Assembly (NCBI GenBank): GCA_000993685.1
Contig: LBWP01000002.1
Span: 71,993-114,769, forward strand
Length of the DNA: 42,777 bases
Origin: Candidatus Woesebacteria bacterium GW2011_GWA1_39_21
GTDB taxonomy: Bacteria; Patescibacteriota; Microgenomatia; UBA8517
Direction of reading: 5' to 3'
Numbering within the stretch: position 1 is the stretch's first letter; each line of letters opens with the position of its first letter. Positions 19,370 to 28,660 of the stretch are shown here, piece after piece. The notes under the pieces are model-generated. The model searched no databases. It worked only from the letters and a program-made list of their open reading frames with translations, and was not told the DNA's origin. A program made the position numbers and the translations under genes.

Positions 19370-19771
19370 CTACTTCGCCTCAAACCATAAAGGACTTTTT
19401 TCAGGAGTGCCGTTGTAGTAACTGACGGTTATCTCACCACCCTTTTTAATATTTTTTAAGGCGAAAAAATCAATGAGCCTCTCTTTTTGTATTATTTTGA
19501 ATTTTGCATTTGGTGAATATGAATGGTTATATATTGATCCAAATCCTAAGGCTATTGCCAAGCGTTCCTTTTCTTTACCAAAATAAAAGAAATAAGTAAC
19601 AAGAATGCTATCGTTCAAACTAAACAATTCGTATCTTGGAATTTCAACAATTGGGCATCTTTCGATAATTTCACCCTTTTTAACATCACGACTAGTGAAA
19701 ACTCCCCGGCCGGCTTTAATAATTTTTGATGTACCGACGTAAACGCAATCTGAAGCGGGAATATTTTTCAT
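19370..19771 (-). CDS. SET-domain protein (putative lysine methyltransferase)
   Basis: AGRGVFTSRDVKKGEIIERCPI...GFGSIYNHSYSPNAKF...ALKNIKKGGEITVSYYNG. Confidence 0.88.
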   Translation of the reverse strand: MKNIPASDCVYVGTSKIIKAGRGVFTSRDVKKGEIIERCPIVEIPRYELFSLNDSILVTYFFYFGKEKERLAIALGFGSIYNHSYSPNAKFKIIQKERLIDFFALKNIKKGGEITVSYYNGTPEKSPLWFEAK

Positions 19772-19791
19772 GATGTGATTATAGCAGTTTC

Positions 19792-19846
19792 GAGAAAACC
19801 ACTTGCATAAGCAAGCGGATCAATCGAACATGATATGTCATCCTCT
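19792..19846. repeat. Hairpin repeat, copy 2
   Basis: gagaaaaccacttgcataagcaagcggatcaatcgaacatgatatgtcatcctct; aligns with 3149-3203; followed by inverted arm aggaggatgtcat at 19881-19893. Confidence 0.6.
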
Positions 19847-19944
19847 AGGAAAAAGGGGAAACCCAGACGTATAATGTCGAAGGAGGATGTCATAGCAAAG
19901 ATGTCGTCAGGTTTGAGTTAATGATTTGACCGCTGGGTGGTTAC

Positions 19945-20262
19945 TTATTTTGCAGAAATTCTTGTCTCAATTTCATTCATCGTCTCTAGAAATGATTTTT
20001 CAATGTTAACTCCGAATTTGTTGGCAATTACCAGTATTGACCACAAACAATTTGACAGTTCGTGAGCAAGCTTTTTATCGACATCTTCTGTCTCACGGAC
20101 ACCCTCTTTGGACATCACAAACTTGACCAAGTCTCCCACATCGCTTACAAAACCTTGAACAATTTGTTCGCAAGTCCACTCTTTTCCATACTTTTTCATT
20201 TCAACTTCAGAATACATTTGCCTAATCCGAAGTGCACGGTCTTGAAGTTGTTTGAAGTCCAT
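19945..20262 (-). CDS. MazG-like nucleotide pyrophosphohydrolase family protein (paralog A)
   Basis: MDFKQLQDRALRIRQMY...WTCEQIVQGFVSDVGDLVKFVMSKEGV...KLAHELSNCLWSILVIANKFGV. Confidence 0.7.
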   Translation of the reverse strand: MDFKQLQDRALRIRQMYSEVEMKKYGKEWTCEQIVQGFVSDVGDLVKFVMSKEGVRETEDVDKKLAHELSNCLWSILVIANKFGVNIEKSFLETMNEIETRISAK

Positions 20263-20385
20263 AGCTATTATTCTAACAAAATTAATCCATTGAGGAAGGT
20301 TCTTCTAATTTACGGTACTGGGGATATTTTCGTTTCCTTTTTGACACAGAAAAATGAGTATAAAATTGATGTACAATAGTTCTGT

Positions 20386-21768
20386 ATGGATGAAGCTGTG
20401 GAGTTATCGGGACAACACGATGTTGGCAGTTACGTTGAGAATAAAAAAATATTTGATTTGCAAACCATTGAGTTACAGTGGCGATTTGTAACAGAGTCAG
20501 TCAAACGGGAATTTCTTGCTCAACCCGCTGTAAGAAACACCTTAACTGCTTTTACAAATACTCCCGTATCAGAATCACTTCCAGGAAATTTTTTCTCATC
20601 ACTATCTTCAGTCGACGGCCGTTTGGATAGATTAAATGACAAGTTCAAAGAAGATCTGGTTACATATCTGAATACCCCTCCGGTGCCGGATGAAAAAATC
20701 GGTGGTCGAGTTGCGCATAACTTCAATCTTACACATGAGGAATCAGATATGGTTGCCAGAAGATACAGATACGCGCGCGATGTAAAGATTTTGGCCTTAG
20801 GAGCGGAAATAGTTAATCAGGAAAATGGTGTGAATTTGGATGAGAACGGGGAGGCAGTTTTACCTAGTGGAATCAAGATAGTTGTAAACTCCGAAGATGA
20901 AGTGGAGCGGGAAGATTTTATAAATCCATCGAATTGGCAAAAAAGACGACAAATTAAAGACAGAGTTTATGAGATTGAAGTAGACAATAGGAAATATATC
21001 TTAAAGGAAAAAAAGACTGATAGACATACGGATATAAAGAAAAATGGACACCGTGACGGCAGATTATCTTCTGAGGAATATCAAGTTGCAAAACGGTTTA
21101 ATGATGTGGGAACAGTAGATGAAGGTAACATCAAATTATCTTGGGAAAAACCCATAGGGTACGTTTTATATCCGGATGGTTTTTCGTTTGTTGTTTTTAA
21201 TTATGAAGAAAATTTGCAAGATTACAGTGCAGTGGGGGTGGAGTTGGAAAATGCAATTTTTAGCCACAGAGATCAATTTGAAAAAGAATACCAAACAATT
21301 TGCGATAATTTTAATAACCTCTATGTTTCTCCGGAAATTATTTCTGATAGATGGACCAGGGTTGGATCTGCTGGATTTGACAAATTTTTACATTCTAAGC
21401 TAAAAAGACCACCCAAACCAACTTATGATGATTTCGCTAAGGTTAAAGCATACAGAATGAGAAGGCACGCCAAAAATATTCTTTCAGAAATGGTTGCACG
21501 TATGGGTTATGATAATTCTGATCTTGATGGTTATGCCTACAGAGTTCGTTCCCAGGATCAGGTCAAGTTGGAGATTGTGGGATTTGATTTTGAATATTAT
21601 TCGAAAATGTCAAAAGAAAAAGCATCCGAACTCCATTCCAATTTAAGAAAGTATTATCATGTCCAAGATAGAAAGGAAATAAATGAATTTTACTGGAACG
21701 ATCATAGTGAAGTTACCCGTCCCCAGAAGGCGATATATTATGGAATTTTGGAAAATGAAGAGTCTTAA
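20386..21768 (+). CDS. Hypothetical 460-aa protein
   Basis: Long ORF, soluble, no recognised domain. Confidence 0.7.
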   Translation: MDEAVELSGQHDVGSYVENKKIFDLQTIELQWRFVTESVKREFLAQPAVRNTLTAFTNTPVSESLPGNFFSSLSSVDGRLDRLNDKFKEDLVTYLNTPPVPDEKIGGRVAHNFNLTHEESDMVARRYRYARDVKILALGAEIVNQENGVNLDENGEAVLPSGIKIVVNSEDEVEREDFINPSNWQKRRQIKDRVYEIEVDNRKYILKEKKTDRHTDIKKNGHRDGRLSSEEYQVAKRFNDVGTVDEGNIKLSWEKPIGYVLYPDGFSFVVFNYEENLQDYSAVGVELENAIFSHRDQFEKEYQTICDNFNNLYVSPEIISDRWTRVGSAGFDKFLHSKLKRPPKPTYDDFAKVKAYRMRRHAKNILSEMVARMGYDNSDLDGYAYRVRSQDQVKLEIVGFDFEYYSKMSKEKASELHSNLRKYYHVQDRKEINEFYWNDHSEVTRPQKAIYYGILENEES

Positions 21769-21804
21769 CTATGTTTTAGAATAATTCTCATATTTAGTCT
21801 TTCA

Positions 21805-22068
21805 TTATCGAACCTTTGTATATCCCGAAATCAGTTCCCCCTTTTTTGCTCTGGATAATTTTTTTAATTCCCATTCTCTCTGCATTGCTTCGCTTCTGGT
21901 TTTGTATTTTTCCGAATATACAAGCTCGAACGACTCAAAATATCGCATATATTTTGCAGATCTTTTTGATTTACTTCGGTGTTCTTTCAGCCGTTTTTCT
22001 AAATTATTAGTCTGCCCGATATAAAGTGTGTCGGATGAGGTTCGGAGGATGTAAACAAAATACTTCAT
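21805..22068 (-). CDS. GIY-YIG nuclease superfamily protein
   Basis: MKYFVYILRTSSDTLYIGQTNNLEKRLKEHRSKSKRSAKYMRYFESFELVYSEKYKTRSEAMQREWELK. Confidence 0.93.
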   Translation of the reverse strand: MKYFVYILRTSSDTLYIGQTNNLEKRLKEHRSKSKRSAKYMRYFESFELVYSEKYKTRSEAMQREWELKKLSRAKKGELISGYTKVR

Positions 22069-22220
22069 CCTTCATTATAAATGATATTTTGTGATACGAA
22101 GCGAAGTCGAAAGTATAAACGTAAAACATATGCTTTGACCGCGCTTGGTGCCTCGGCAATATTATAAATGTAGATCCGCGTAGAACAAAGCGAATCGAAA
22201 GATTATAGAAGAGCTTGAAC

Positions 22221-22538
22221 CTACCTTGTAGAAATTCGTTCTTCCAGCTCATTCATTGTTTTCAAAAACTCCTCTTCAATATCAACTCCATACTTGTTGG
22301 CGATTACCAATATCGAATATAAACAATCTGCCAGTTCGTGCGCAAGTTTTTCATCAACATCTTCCACCTCGCGGACACCATCTTTAGCCATAATAAGTTT
22401 AACCAAATCTCCAACATCACCTACAAAACCCTGAACAATTTGTTCGCGAGTCCACTCTTTTCCATACTTCATCTTTTCAAGATCGGAATACTTTCGTCTT
22501 ATTTCCAGAGCTCTGTTTTGAAGTTGTTTGAAGTCCAT
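22221..22538 (-). CDS. MazG-like protein (paralog B)
   Basis: MDFKQLQNRALEIRRKYSDLEKMKYGKEWTREQIVQGFVGDVGDLVKLIMAKDGV...; closely similar to 19945-20262. Confidence 0.7.
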   Translation of the reverse strand: MDFKQLQNRALEIRRKYSDLEKMKYGKEWTREQIVQGFVGDVGDLVKLIMAKDGVREVEDVDEKLAHELADCLYSILVIANKYGVDIEEEFLKTMNELEERISTR

Positions 22539-22882
22539 ATTTTATATTTTAACAAAAATTAATCAGGATATCCGAGTCGTTCTGATTCGGTACTAATGTT
22601 CAGACGTGAATATTTTGCTGAGCAGTAGGGTCTCGGACCATTCGGGCCCATAGCTGATTAACTCAAGTGTATCACAATTGAGGCTAAACGAGACAAATGA
22701 GACAGTATTAAAAAAGGTGTTTCAAAAAGTGATGATATAGTCAAGAAATAAGCCACAATAAGAAATGAAGCATCATCATTGCAGACAATTTGTTTTATCA
22801 ACAACTTTGCAACAGATGTAACAAACCGATTCGGATTTTAGTTCCCGAAGCGTTTGAAATCTGGTGTCGCTTCTGACATCGA

Positions 22883-23065
22883 TCAAAAAACTTCGACTGC
22901 TCTTTCAATTGCAGGATAAAGAAGTTGCCTTTGATAATCATCAATGGAAGCGGATTCTTTATCTGGCTTTTCCTCCGATGACTTTATCGACTCCATTTTA
23001 ATCTTTATGTATCCTGAGTACGAATTTGCAAACAAGTAAAATCTCGCTTTTTCAAAATTAACCAT
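22883..23065 (-). CDS. Small hypothetical protein
   Basis: 60 aa ORF with plausible composition. Confidence 0.3.
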   Translation of the reverse strand: MVNFEKARFYLFANSYSGYIKIKMESIKSSEEKPDKESASIDDYQRQLLYPAIERAVEVF

Positions 23066-23169
23066 CTAGGAATTTTGTAATAAAATAGACGACAAAGATA
23101 GAAGAACAGATTTGTAGGTTTCACTTAGTATTACTGAAATGTAACTAAAACTTAAGCTATAATTAATTA

Positions 23170-24120
23170 ATGCCCGAGATATTAATTACCTTAGCAAGTG
23201 GTATAGTTTTACTTCTTTTGTCAATAAAAACCTTAATTAAGTTGTCGGAGGTTTTGTCTAAATCATTTAAACTCTCGCCCCTGATAATAGGCATGACGGT
23301 TGTTGCTATTGGAACTTCTCTTCCTGAACTTTCCGTTTCCGCTATTGCTTCGGCAAGACGGGATTATAACTTGGCTGTAGGAAACATAATCGGATCGAAT
23401 ATTATCAATATTCTTCTGGTTTTTTCTGTTGGCATATTAATAGGAAAATTGCGGGTTGGAACAACCAAAACACCCAGAAATGCCTTGATTTTATTAATTA
23501 TTACCGCTATTTATACGTATTTACAAAAGTTTGATGTTTTGCCAAATCAAACTCTCGGAATACTTTATATTAGTGGAGCGTTTCTGCTTACTTTTCTTGA
23601 GTATCAATGGGCCCTATTTGGAAGAACTCACGAGGACAACAAAAAATTCAAAAACGAAAAGTCAGTTAAATTCACTTTTAGAAAAATAATAATACTTCTG
23701 TTGTCTATCGTCGGAGTAATTACCGGAGGATATTTTATAGTGACTTCAACAGAGAAATTATCCTTGCTAACTGGTCTGTCAACAGGGGTACTAGGGTTAA
23801 CTTTAACCGCAATTGCAACCTCATTACCTGAGCTTTTAACAACTATATTTAGTCAGAAAGAGCATGATGAAAAGATGACTATTGGAAATATAATCGGAAG
23901 CAATATTTATAATCTACTTCTGATTGGTGGCATAATAAATCTTTTTGGCAATACCAATCTTGTACTTCAGAATAACTGGTTAACTCTAAATATTGTTACT
24001 GTGTTTTTTGTTCTGACATTATTAGTATTCAAAGGTAAATCAGTTCCAAAATACATTGGCGTGATTTTTTTACTCTTCTTTTTCTTGTATTTATTTCTTG
24101 AAACTGGAAAACTAGATTAA
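23170..24120 (+). CDS. Calcium/sodium antiporter (CaCA family)
   Basis: Two inverted repeats: GMTVVAIGTSLPELSVSAIAS...GNIIGSNIINILL and GLTLTAIATSLPELLTTIFS...GNIIGSNIYNLLL. Confidence 0.95.
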   Translation: MPEILITLASGIVLLLLSIKTLIKLSEVLSKSFKLSPLIIGMTVVAIGTSLPELSVSAIASARRDYNLAVGNIIGSNIINILLVFSVGILIGKLRVGTTKTPRNALILLIITAIYTYLQKFDVLPNQTLGILYISGAFLLTFLEYQWALFGRTHEDNKKFKNEKSVKFTFRKIIILLLSIVGVITGGYFIVTSTEKLSLLTGLSTGVLGLTLTAIATSLPELLTTIFSQKEHDEKMTIGNIIGSNIYNLLLIGGIINLFGNTNLVLQNNWLTLNIVTVFFVLTLLVFKGKSVPKYIGVIFLLFFFLYLFLETGKLD

Positions 24121-24129
24121 AATTGACTT

Positions 24130-26586
24130 ATGTTTCCTAATAAGGATGGTTTATCGGGAGAAGAAGCAGAAAAAAGACTTAAAAAATACGGATTAAATTT
24201 GCTTCCGGAAAAATCTCCGCCAAGTCAACTTTCTCTTTTTATAACCCAACTGAAAAGCCCGCTTGTTTATGTTTTGCTTTTCGCATCTCTTGTAACTTTA
24301 GCCATAGGCCATCTTTCGGATAGCTTTATCATATTTTTGGCAGTTTTCATTAATACCATTCTTGGGTTTATTCAGGAAAAGCGGGCGAGTGACGCTCTTT
24401 ATGCTCTCAAAAGCTATATTGCTGATAAAACAACAGTAATTCGTGATGGAAAAAGAGTGGTTATTGATACGCCAACTATTGTTGTGGGAGATTTAGTTGT
24501 TTTGAACCAAGGAGTAAAAGTCCCTGCCGACGGCGAACTCATTTTTGCAAATCGACTGTACTTTGATGAGTCGATAATTACAGGAGAAGGTACTCCTGTT
24601 CTGAAAGAAAAAAATGGTGAGGCTTTTATGGGAGCAACAGTTTCTGTGGGGCAGGGGATAATGAAGGTTGAAAAAACAGGGATTGCTACAAAAATTGGAA
24701 GGATTGCTGAACAGGTGCAAAAAACCGATGAAGATACTCCATTGCAAAAGCAACTTAAGTCATTTAGTAAGAAACTTGTTGTAGTTATAGTTGTGCTAAC
24801 CACACTCGTCTTTATTATCGGCCTTGTACGTGGCGAAAACTTGGTAGAAATTTTTACAACGTCAGTGGCACTTGCAGTATCAAGTATTCCAGAAGGACTA
24901 CTAGTTTCTCTAACGGTAATTCTTGCAATTGGAATGCAGAAAATACTTAGACGTCGAGGATTGGTTCGTGAACTTTCGTCTGCAGAGACCTTGGGAGGGG
25001 TGACAACAATTTGTGTTGATAAAACCGGCACGCTGACTCAAGGAAAGATGGAAATGACGGATTATGTTGGTGACAAAGAGGCCCTGGCAAAACAGGCACT
25101 ATTAGCTAATGATTTGGATGACCCTTTGGTAATTGCGGCATTTGAGTGGGGTAGGACAATTATTAAGGATTATATTCAAGAACATCCCCGTCTTGACAGC
25201 ATTCCATTTTCGTCTAAAGAACGCTATTTTATGAGTCTTCACAAATGGTCGGGCAATGACAACATTATATTTATCAACGGTGCCCCAGACTTGTTACTAG
25301 AGCGATGCATTTTGTCAGAAAACAAGAAAGTGGAAATCGAGAATACTATTGATGACTTAGCTGGTCAGGGAAAAAGATTAATCGGACTGGCAAAAAAGAT
25401 GGTGTCACATAGAAAGAAGATACTTGTAGAAGCTGATGCAAAAAGTGACTTGGAATGGGTAGGCCTCCTGGCTTTTTCTGATCCCGTAAGGCTTGGCGTA
25501 AGCGAAGCTTTAGGACAAGCCAAAGAAGCTGGAATTAAAGTGATGGTTATTACTGGTGATTATACAAACACTTCTGAGTTCGTATTGTCTGAAATTGGAA
25601 TGCCGGTTACAAAAGAGGAAATTATTACAGGTGGTCAATTAGAGAAAATGGCAAAGGAAGAACTAGCACGAAAAGTTAAAGTCATTCGGTTGTTTGCAAG
25701 AACCACTCCCGACCAGAAGTTAAAAATAGTTGAAGCATTAAAAGCAAATGGAGAAGTTGTTGCCATGATGGGTGACGGTGTAAATGATGCCCCAGCCTTG
25801 CACAAAGCTGATATTGGTATTGTTGTTGAAGAAGCAACTGACGTTGCTAAAGAGTCGGCGGATCTAGTTCTCTTGGATTCGAACTTCGCCACTATTATAG
25901 CAGCGATCGAAGAAGGAAGAGGTATTTTTGATAATATACGAAAAATTATACTTTATTTAATGAGCGACGCTTTCGGAGAAATAATAGTAGTTATTGGAGG
26001 TATTTTGTTAGGCTTACCATTGCCCATTACCGCTGTCCAAATACTTTGGATAAACCTAATATCTGACGGATTTCCAAATTTGGCTTTAACAATTGATCCA
26101 AAGCGGAGCGGAATTATGAAGGAGAAACCGCGATTGTCTAAGGAACCTTTGGTATCACTCTGGATGATTTTATTAATTGGTATTATCAGTTTGACATCGG
26201 GATTGGTGGCACTTTTATTTTTCCACTATATTTACAGTAGTTCTTCAGATATTACTCTTGCCCGATCTGCAGCTTTTGCCACACTTGGTCTTAACTCTCT
26301 GGTATACGTTTTTGCAGTAAGAACGCTAACAGTTCCTTTTTGGAAGAACAATTTATTTGAAAATCAATGGCTTATCCTGGCTGTAATCCTTGGATTCTCA
26401 CTTCAAATTCTTCCCTTTGCTACACCTACATTTAGAGAGTTTTTCGGAATAGAATATCTCAGTATGAACTATTGGTTTATGGCAATATGCTTCTCACTAC
26501 TAATGTTTGTCTTTGTGGAATTATTTAAATTAGTCTATGGATTAAATGCAGCACAGATTTTGTTAAGACAGACCAAGAGTAAATAA
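24130..26586 (+). CDS. Cation-transporting P-type ATPase (P2-like)
   Basis: VCVDKTGTLTQGKMEM-type motif (ICVDKTGTLTQGK), GDGVNDAPALHKADIGIV, ITGEGTPVLK, SSIPEGLLVSLTV. Confidence 0.95.
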   Translation: MFPNKDGLSGEEAEKRLKKYGLNLLPEKSPPSQLSLFITQLKSPLVYVLLFASLVTLAIGHLSDSFIIFLAVFINTILGFIQEKRASDALYALKSYIADKTTVIRDGKRVVIDTPTIVVGDLVVLNQGVKVPADGELIFANRLYFDESIITGEGTPVLKEKNGEAFMGATVSVGQGIMKVEKTGIATKIGRIAEQVQKTDEDTPLQKQLKSFSKKLVVVIVVLTTLVFIIGLVRGENLVEIFTTSVALAVSSIPEGLLVSLTVILAIGMQKILRRRGLVRELSSAETLGGVTTICVDKTGTLTQGKMEMTDYVGDKEALAKQALLANDLDDPLVIAAFEWGRTIIKDYIQEHPRLDSIPFSSKERYFMSLHKWSGNDNIIFINGAPDLLLERCILSENKKVEIENTIDDLAGQGKRLIGLAKKMVSHRKKILVEADAKSDLEWVGLLAFSDPVRLGVSEALGQAKEAGIKVMVITGDYTNTSEFVLSEIGMPVTKEEIITGGQLEKMAKEELARKVKVIRLFARTTPDQKLKIVEALKANGEVVAMMGDGVNDAPALHKADIGIVVEEATDVAKESADLVLLDSNFATIIAAIEEGRGIFDNIRKIILYLMSDAFGEIIVVIGGILLGLPLPITAVQILWINLISDGFPNLALTIDPKRSGIMKEKPRLSKEPLVSLWMILLIGIISLTSGLVALLFFHYIYSSSSDITLARSAAFATLGLNSLVYVFAVRTLTVPFWKNNLFENQWLILAVILGFSLQILPFATPTFREFFGIEYLSMNYWFMAICFSLLMFVFVELFKLVYGLNAAQILLRQTKSK

Positions 26587-26841
26587 ATCCAAAATTGATT
26601 CGAACCTTTGGAAAAAAAGGGGGTTTTGCAAGCCATTTCGGGCTATTTAGGTATCCCGGTTATGTTAGGATACCTGTCTTGGCTGGCCGTTTATCGAAAA
26701 TGTCGAACTTCATTTGATTAGCTCGGCCTTCGGCCTCGCTTGCTCCGGCGCCGCGCCCCCACCCGCCGCGCCTCCACTATTTTTTGCGCGCGCGATTTTG
26801 CGATTGCTGCCGCAATCGCTTAATGAATCAGATACGAGAGG

Positions 26842-27999
26842 TTAAAATCCCCAGTTTTGATTAACTTTCTTTTTCCACTCTTCGAGAGAAATCTGTCCTC
26901 CATTAACAACATCTTCGACGGTAATTATTCCGTTAGTAATATTAACATTAAAAGTATCAATCCTAGTTGTATGGGGGTCATCAGGAAAACTTTCTCGAAG
27001 CGATACTATTACAATATCTCCGTCTCTCCCCTCAGGAGTATAGAATGGTTTTCTTCCTTCCTTTTTGACTTGCTTTTCAATATTTTGGATTTCAGGAATT
27101 GTTTTTAAAATATCAATAGCTTTCGTAGCACCACTAGCTATATCTTTATAACTTTTGATCATGCTCTCTGCTTCCGAATATGTGGAGCTAAGATAATTTT
27201 CAGGTAACCATGTATCGACTATTGTTTCTCCTTTGTTGTATTGATCGATAGTAGACTTGTAAAAGTTGTTGCAATCAGCTTCTTTGGATTTATCATTTAC
27301 GAAATTGTCGCAACGTAGACGGTAAGACTGCGGTACTGAGAAAATTGCCACCTCGTCATTCACATATTCTGGAATAATATAATAGAAAGATGAGCCATGA
27401 CTTCCGCCGTTTGAAGATTTGATAATCTCTTGACCTAACTTTGTATGATCCCAAATGGACAAAACTTCTGCGGGAGGAATTGCTTGTTCAAGAACCCAAG
27501 TCTTTTTTTGCGAATTAAATCTGATACTACTTACTTGTCCTGGTATATTTACGGAATTAATCTCCTTCAAAAGCCAAAAGTAGGCTTTAGGAGTGTAGTT
27601 ATTGTTAGTAGGATTTATAGTCAAAGACAATAAACAACTAGCCTGGTTGTTTATTAAACTACTACAATCTGGATTAGTGGAGACAGTATATCTTTGAGGA
27701 TAGTCAAACTCAAGCCCATATTGGACGTTTTTATATGTCTTTAAGTTTAGAGTTTCGTTGTTCTTATTTACAATCGGAGAAGGCGTGGTTTGATTCAGTT
27801 TTGCTTCGTTGACGTTTTTTGATGACTGTTTGCCAACGTAATACCCGCCAAGACCAAAAAATACAAATCCAACCAAAACTGTCAACCAAATAGCCAAATA
27901 TTTTATTTTCTGTTCTTTTATAGCTTGCATTGGCTGTTTAACGGGATTTTGTCCGATTTGCTGGGGATTTTGATTACCAACGTTAATTTGATTTTCCAT
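26842..27999 (-). CDS. Hypothetical N-terminally TM-anchored exported protein
   Basis: 385 aa; YLAIWLTVLVGFVFFGLGGYYVG anchor. Confidence 0.7.
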   Translation of the reverse strand: MENQINVGNQNPQQIGQNPVKQPMQAIKEQKIKYLAIWLTVLVGFVFFGLGGYYVGKQSSKNVNEAKLNQTTPSPIVNKNNETLNLKTYKNVQYGLEFDYPQRYTVSTNPDCSSLINNQASCLLSLTINPTNNNYTPKAYFWLLKEINSVNIPGQVSSIRFNSQKKTWVLEQAIPPAEVLSIWDHTKLGQEIIKSSNGGSHGSSFYYIIPEYVNDEVAIFSVPQSYRLRCDNFVNDKSKEADCNNFYKSTIDQYNKGETIVDTWLPENYLSSTYSEAESMIKSYKDIASGATKAIDILKTIPEIQNIEKQVKKEGRKPFYTPEGRDGDIVIVSLRESFPDDPHTTRIDTFNVNITNGIITVEDVVNGGQISLEEWKKKVNQNWGF

Positions 28000-28088
28000 A
28001 TTTACCTCTATGAAAAAGTATAGGATAAATTTAATTTCAATTATACACAGGTGTTGTTTTTGTTTTTTAAAATTTGTATAGTGTAAAT

Positions 28089-28157
28089 GGACTCAACTTT
28101 TACCGATTGCTATTTTTAATGGCGGATTCGGACAATTCGAGCAATCGGGTTGAGTCC
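28089..28157. other. Long inverted-repeat hairpin
   Basis: ggactcaac-[tttta]-ccgattgct ... agcaatcgg-gttgagtcc: 18 bp paired with one 5-nt bulge. Confidence 0.6.
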
Positions 28158-28235
28158 ACCGGATACGCCATTTGAGATTTATAAAAAGTTCTTTAAATTT
28201 TTTGCGTTTTTTCTTTTAGTCGCTTTCAGCGACTT

Positions 28236-28388
28236 TTACGAGCCGACAGTTTTTGCCATGATAGAAACAATTTTGAAATTTTCTTTTGCGGCGAATTCCT
28301 CAAGTTCCGCAATTTGAGCCTCTATGGACAAAATTTGCCTATCCGGTTCGTCGGTGGATTTTCTGCAATATGCTATGTATTTAATCAT
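28236..28388 (-). pseudogene. Truncated serine recombinase (resolvase N-terminal fragment, 50 aa)
   Basis: MIKYIAYCRKSTDEPDRQILSIEAQIAELEEFAAKENFKIVSIMAKTVGS*; catalytic-Ser region YCRKST then abrupt stop. Confidence 0.8.
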
Positions 28389-28526
28389 ATTTCTATCTTA
28401 TCTCTTAAAAGTTCTTTAAGCGAACGATAGTGAGCATGGCTTCTTTTCCAAGAAGCCCAATTTTTGCGTTTTTTTTTCTTCTTTTTCCGGCGGCTGTCCG
28501 CAAGTTTCAAAAAAGGCGGATTTGAC

Positions 28527-28558
28527 GCGCTTTCCGCGGAGGAGGGCGCGGAAAGCGC
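28527..28558. other. Perfect 12-bp GC-rich hairpin
   Basis: gcgctttccgcg-gaggaggg-cgcggaaagcgc. Confidence 0.6.
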
Positions 28559-28586
28559 TACCTCCCGACCTCTTTCTAATTCTTAC

Positions 28587-28660
28587 TGGCTGGGAGGCCA
28601 GGATTCGAACCTGAGTAAACAGATCCAAAGTCTGTTGTCCTACCGTTAGACGACCTCCCA
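28587..28660 (-). tRNA. tRNA-Gln(UUG), CCA encoded
   Basis: Reverse complement TGGGAGGTCGTCTAACGGTAGGACAACAGACTTTGGATCTGTTTACTCAGGTTCGAATCCTGGCCTCCCAGCCA. Confidence 0.95.

Noticed and set aside
21805-22068. GIY-YIG protein as a homing endonuclease of the 16S insertion
   Set aside because: Looks like the common small UvrC-like GIY-YIG (YhbQ-type) family and is ~19 kb away
24414-25031. 205-aa minus ORF inside the P-type ATPase
   Set aside because: Antisense of a clearly conserved gene; low-complexity Ser/Thr translation
26598-26608. gattcgaacct as an attachment-site duplicate of tRNA-Gln
   Set aside because: Only the universal T-loop string is shared; the rest of the tRNA 3' end does not match, so not claimed as att
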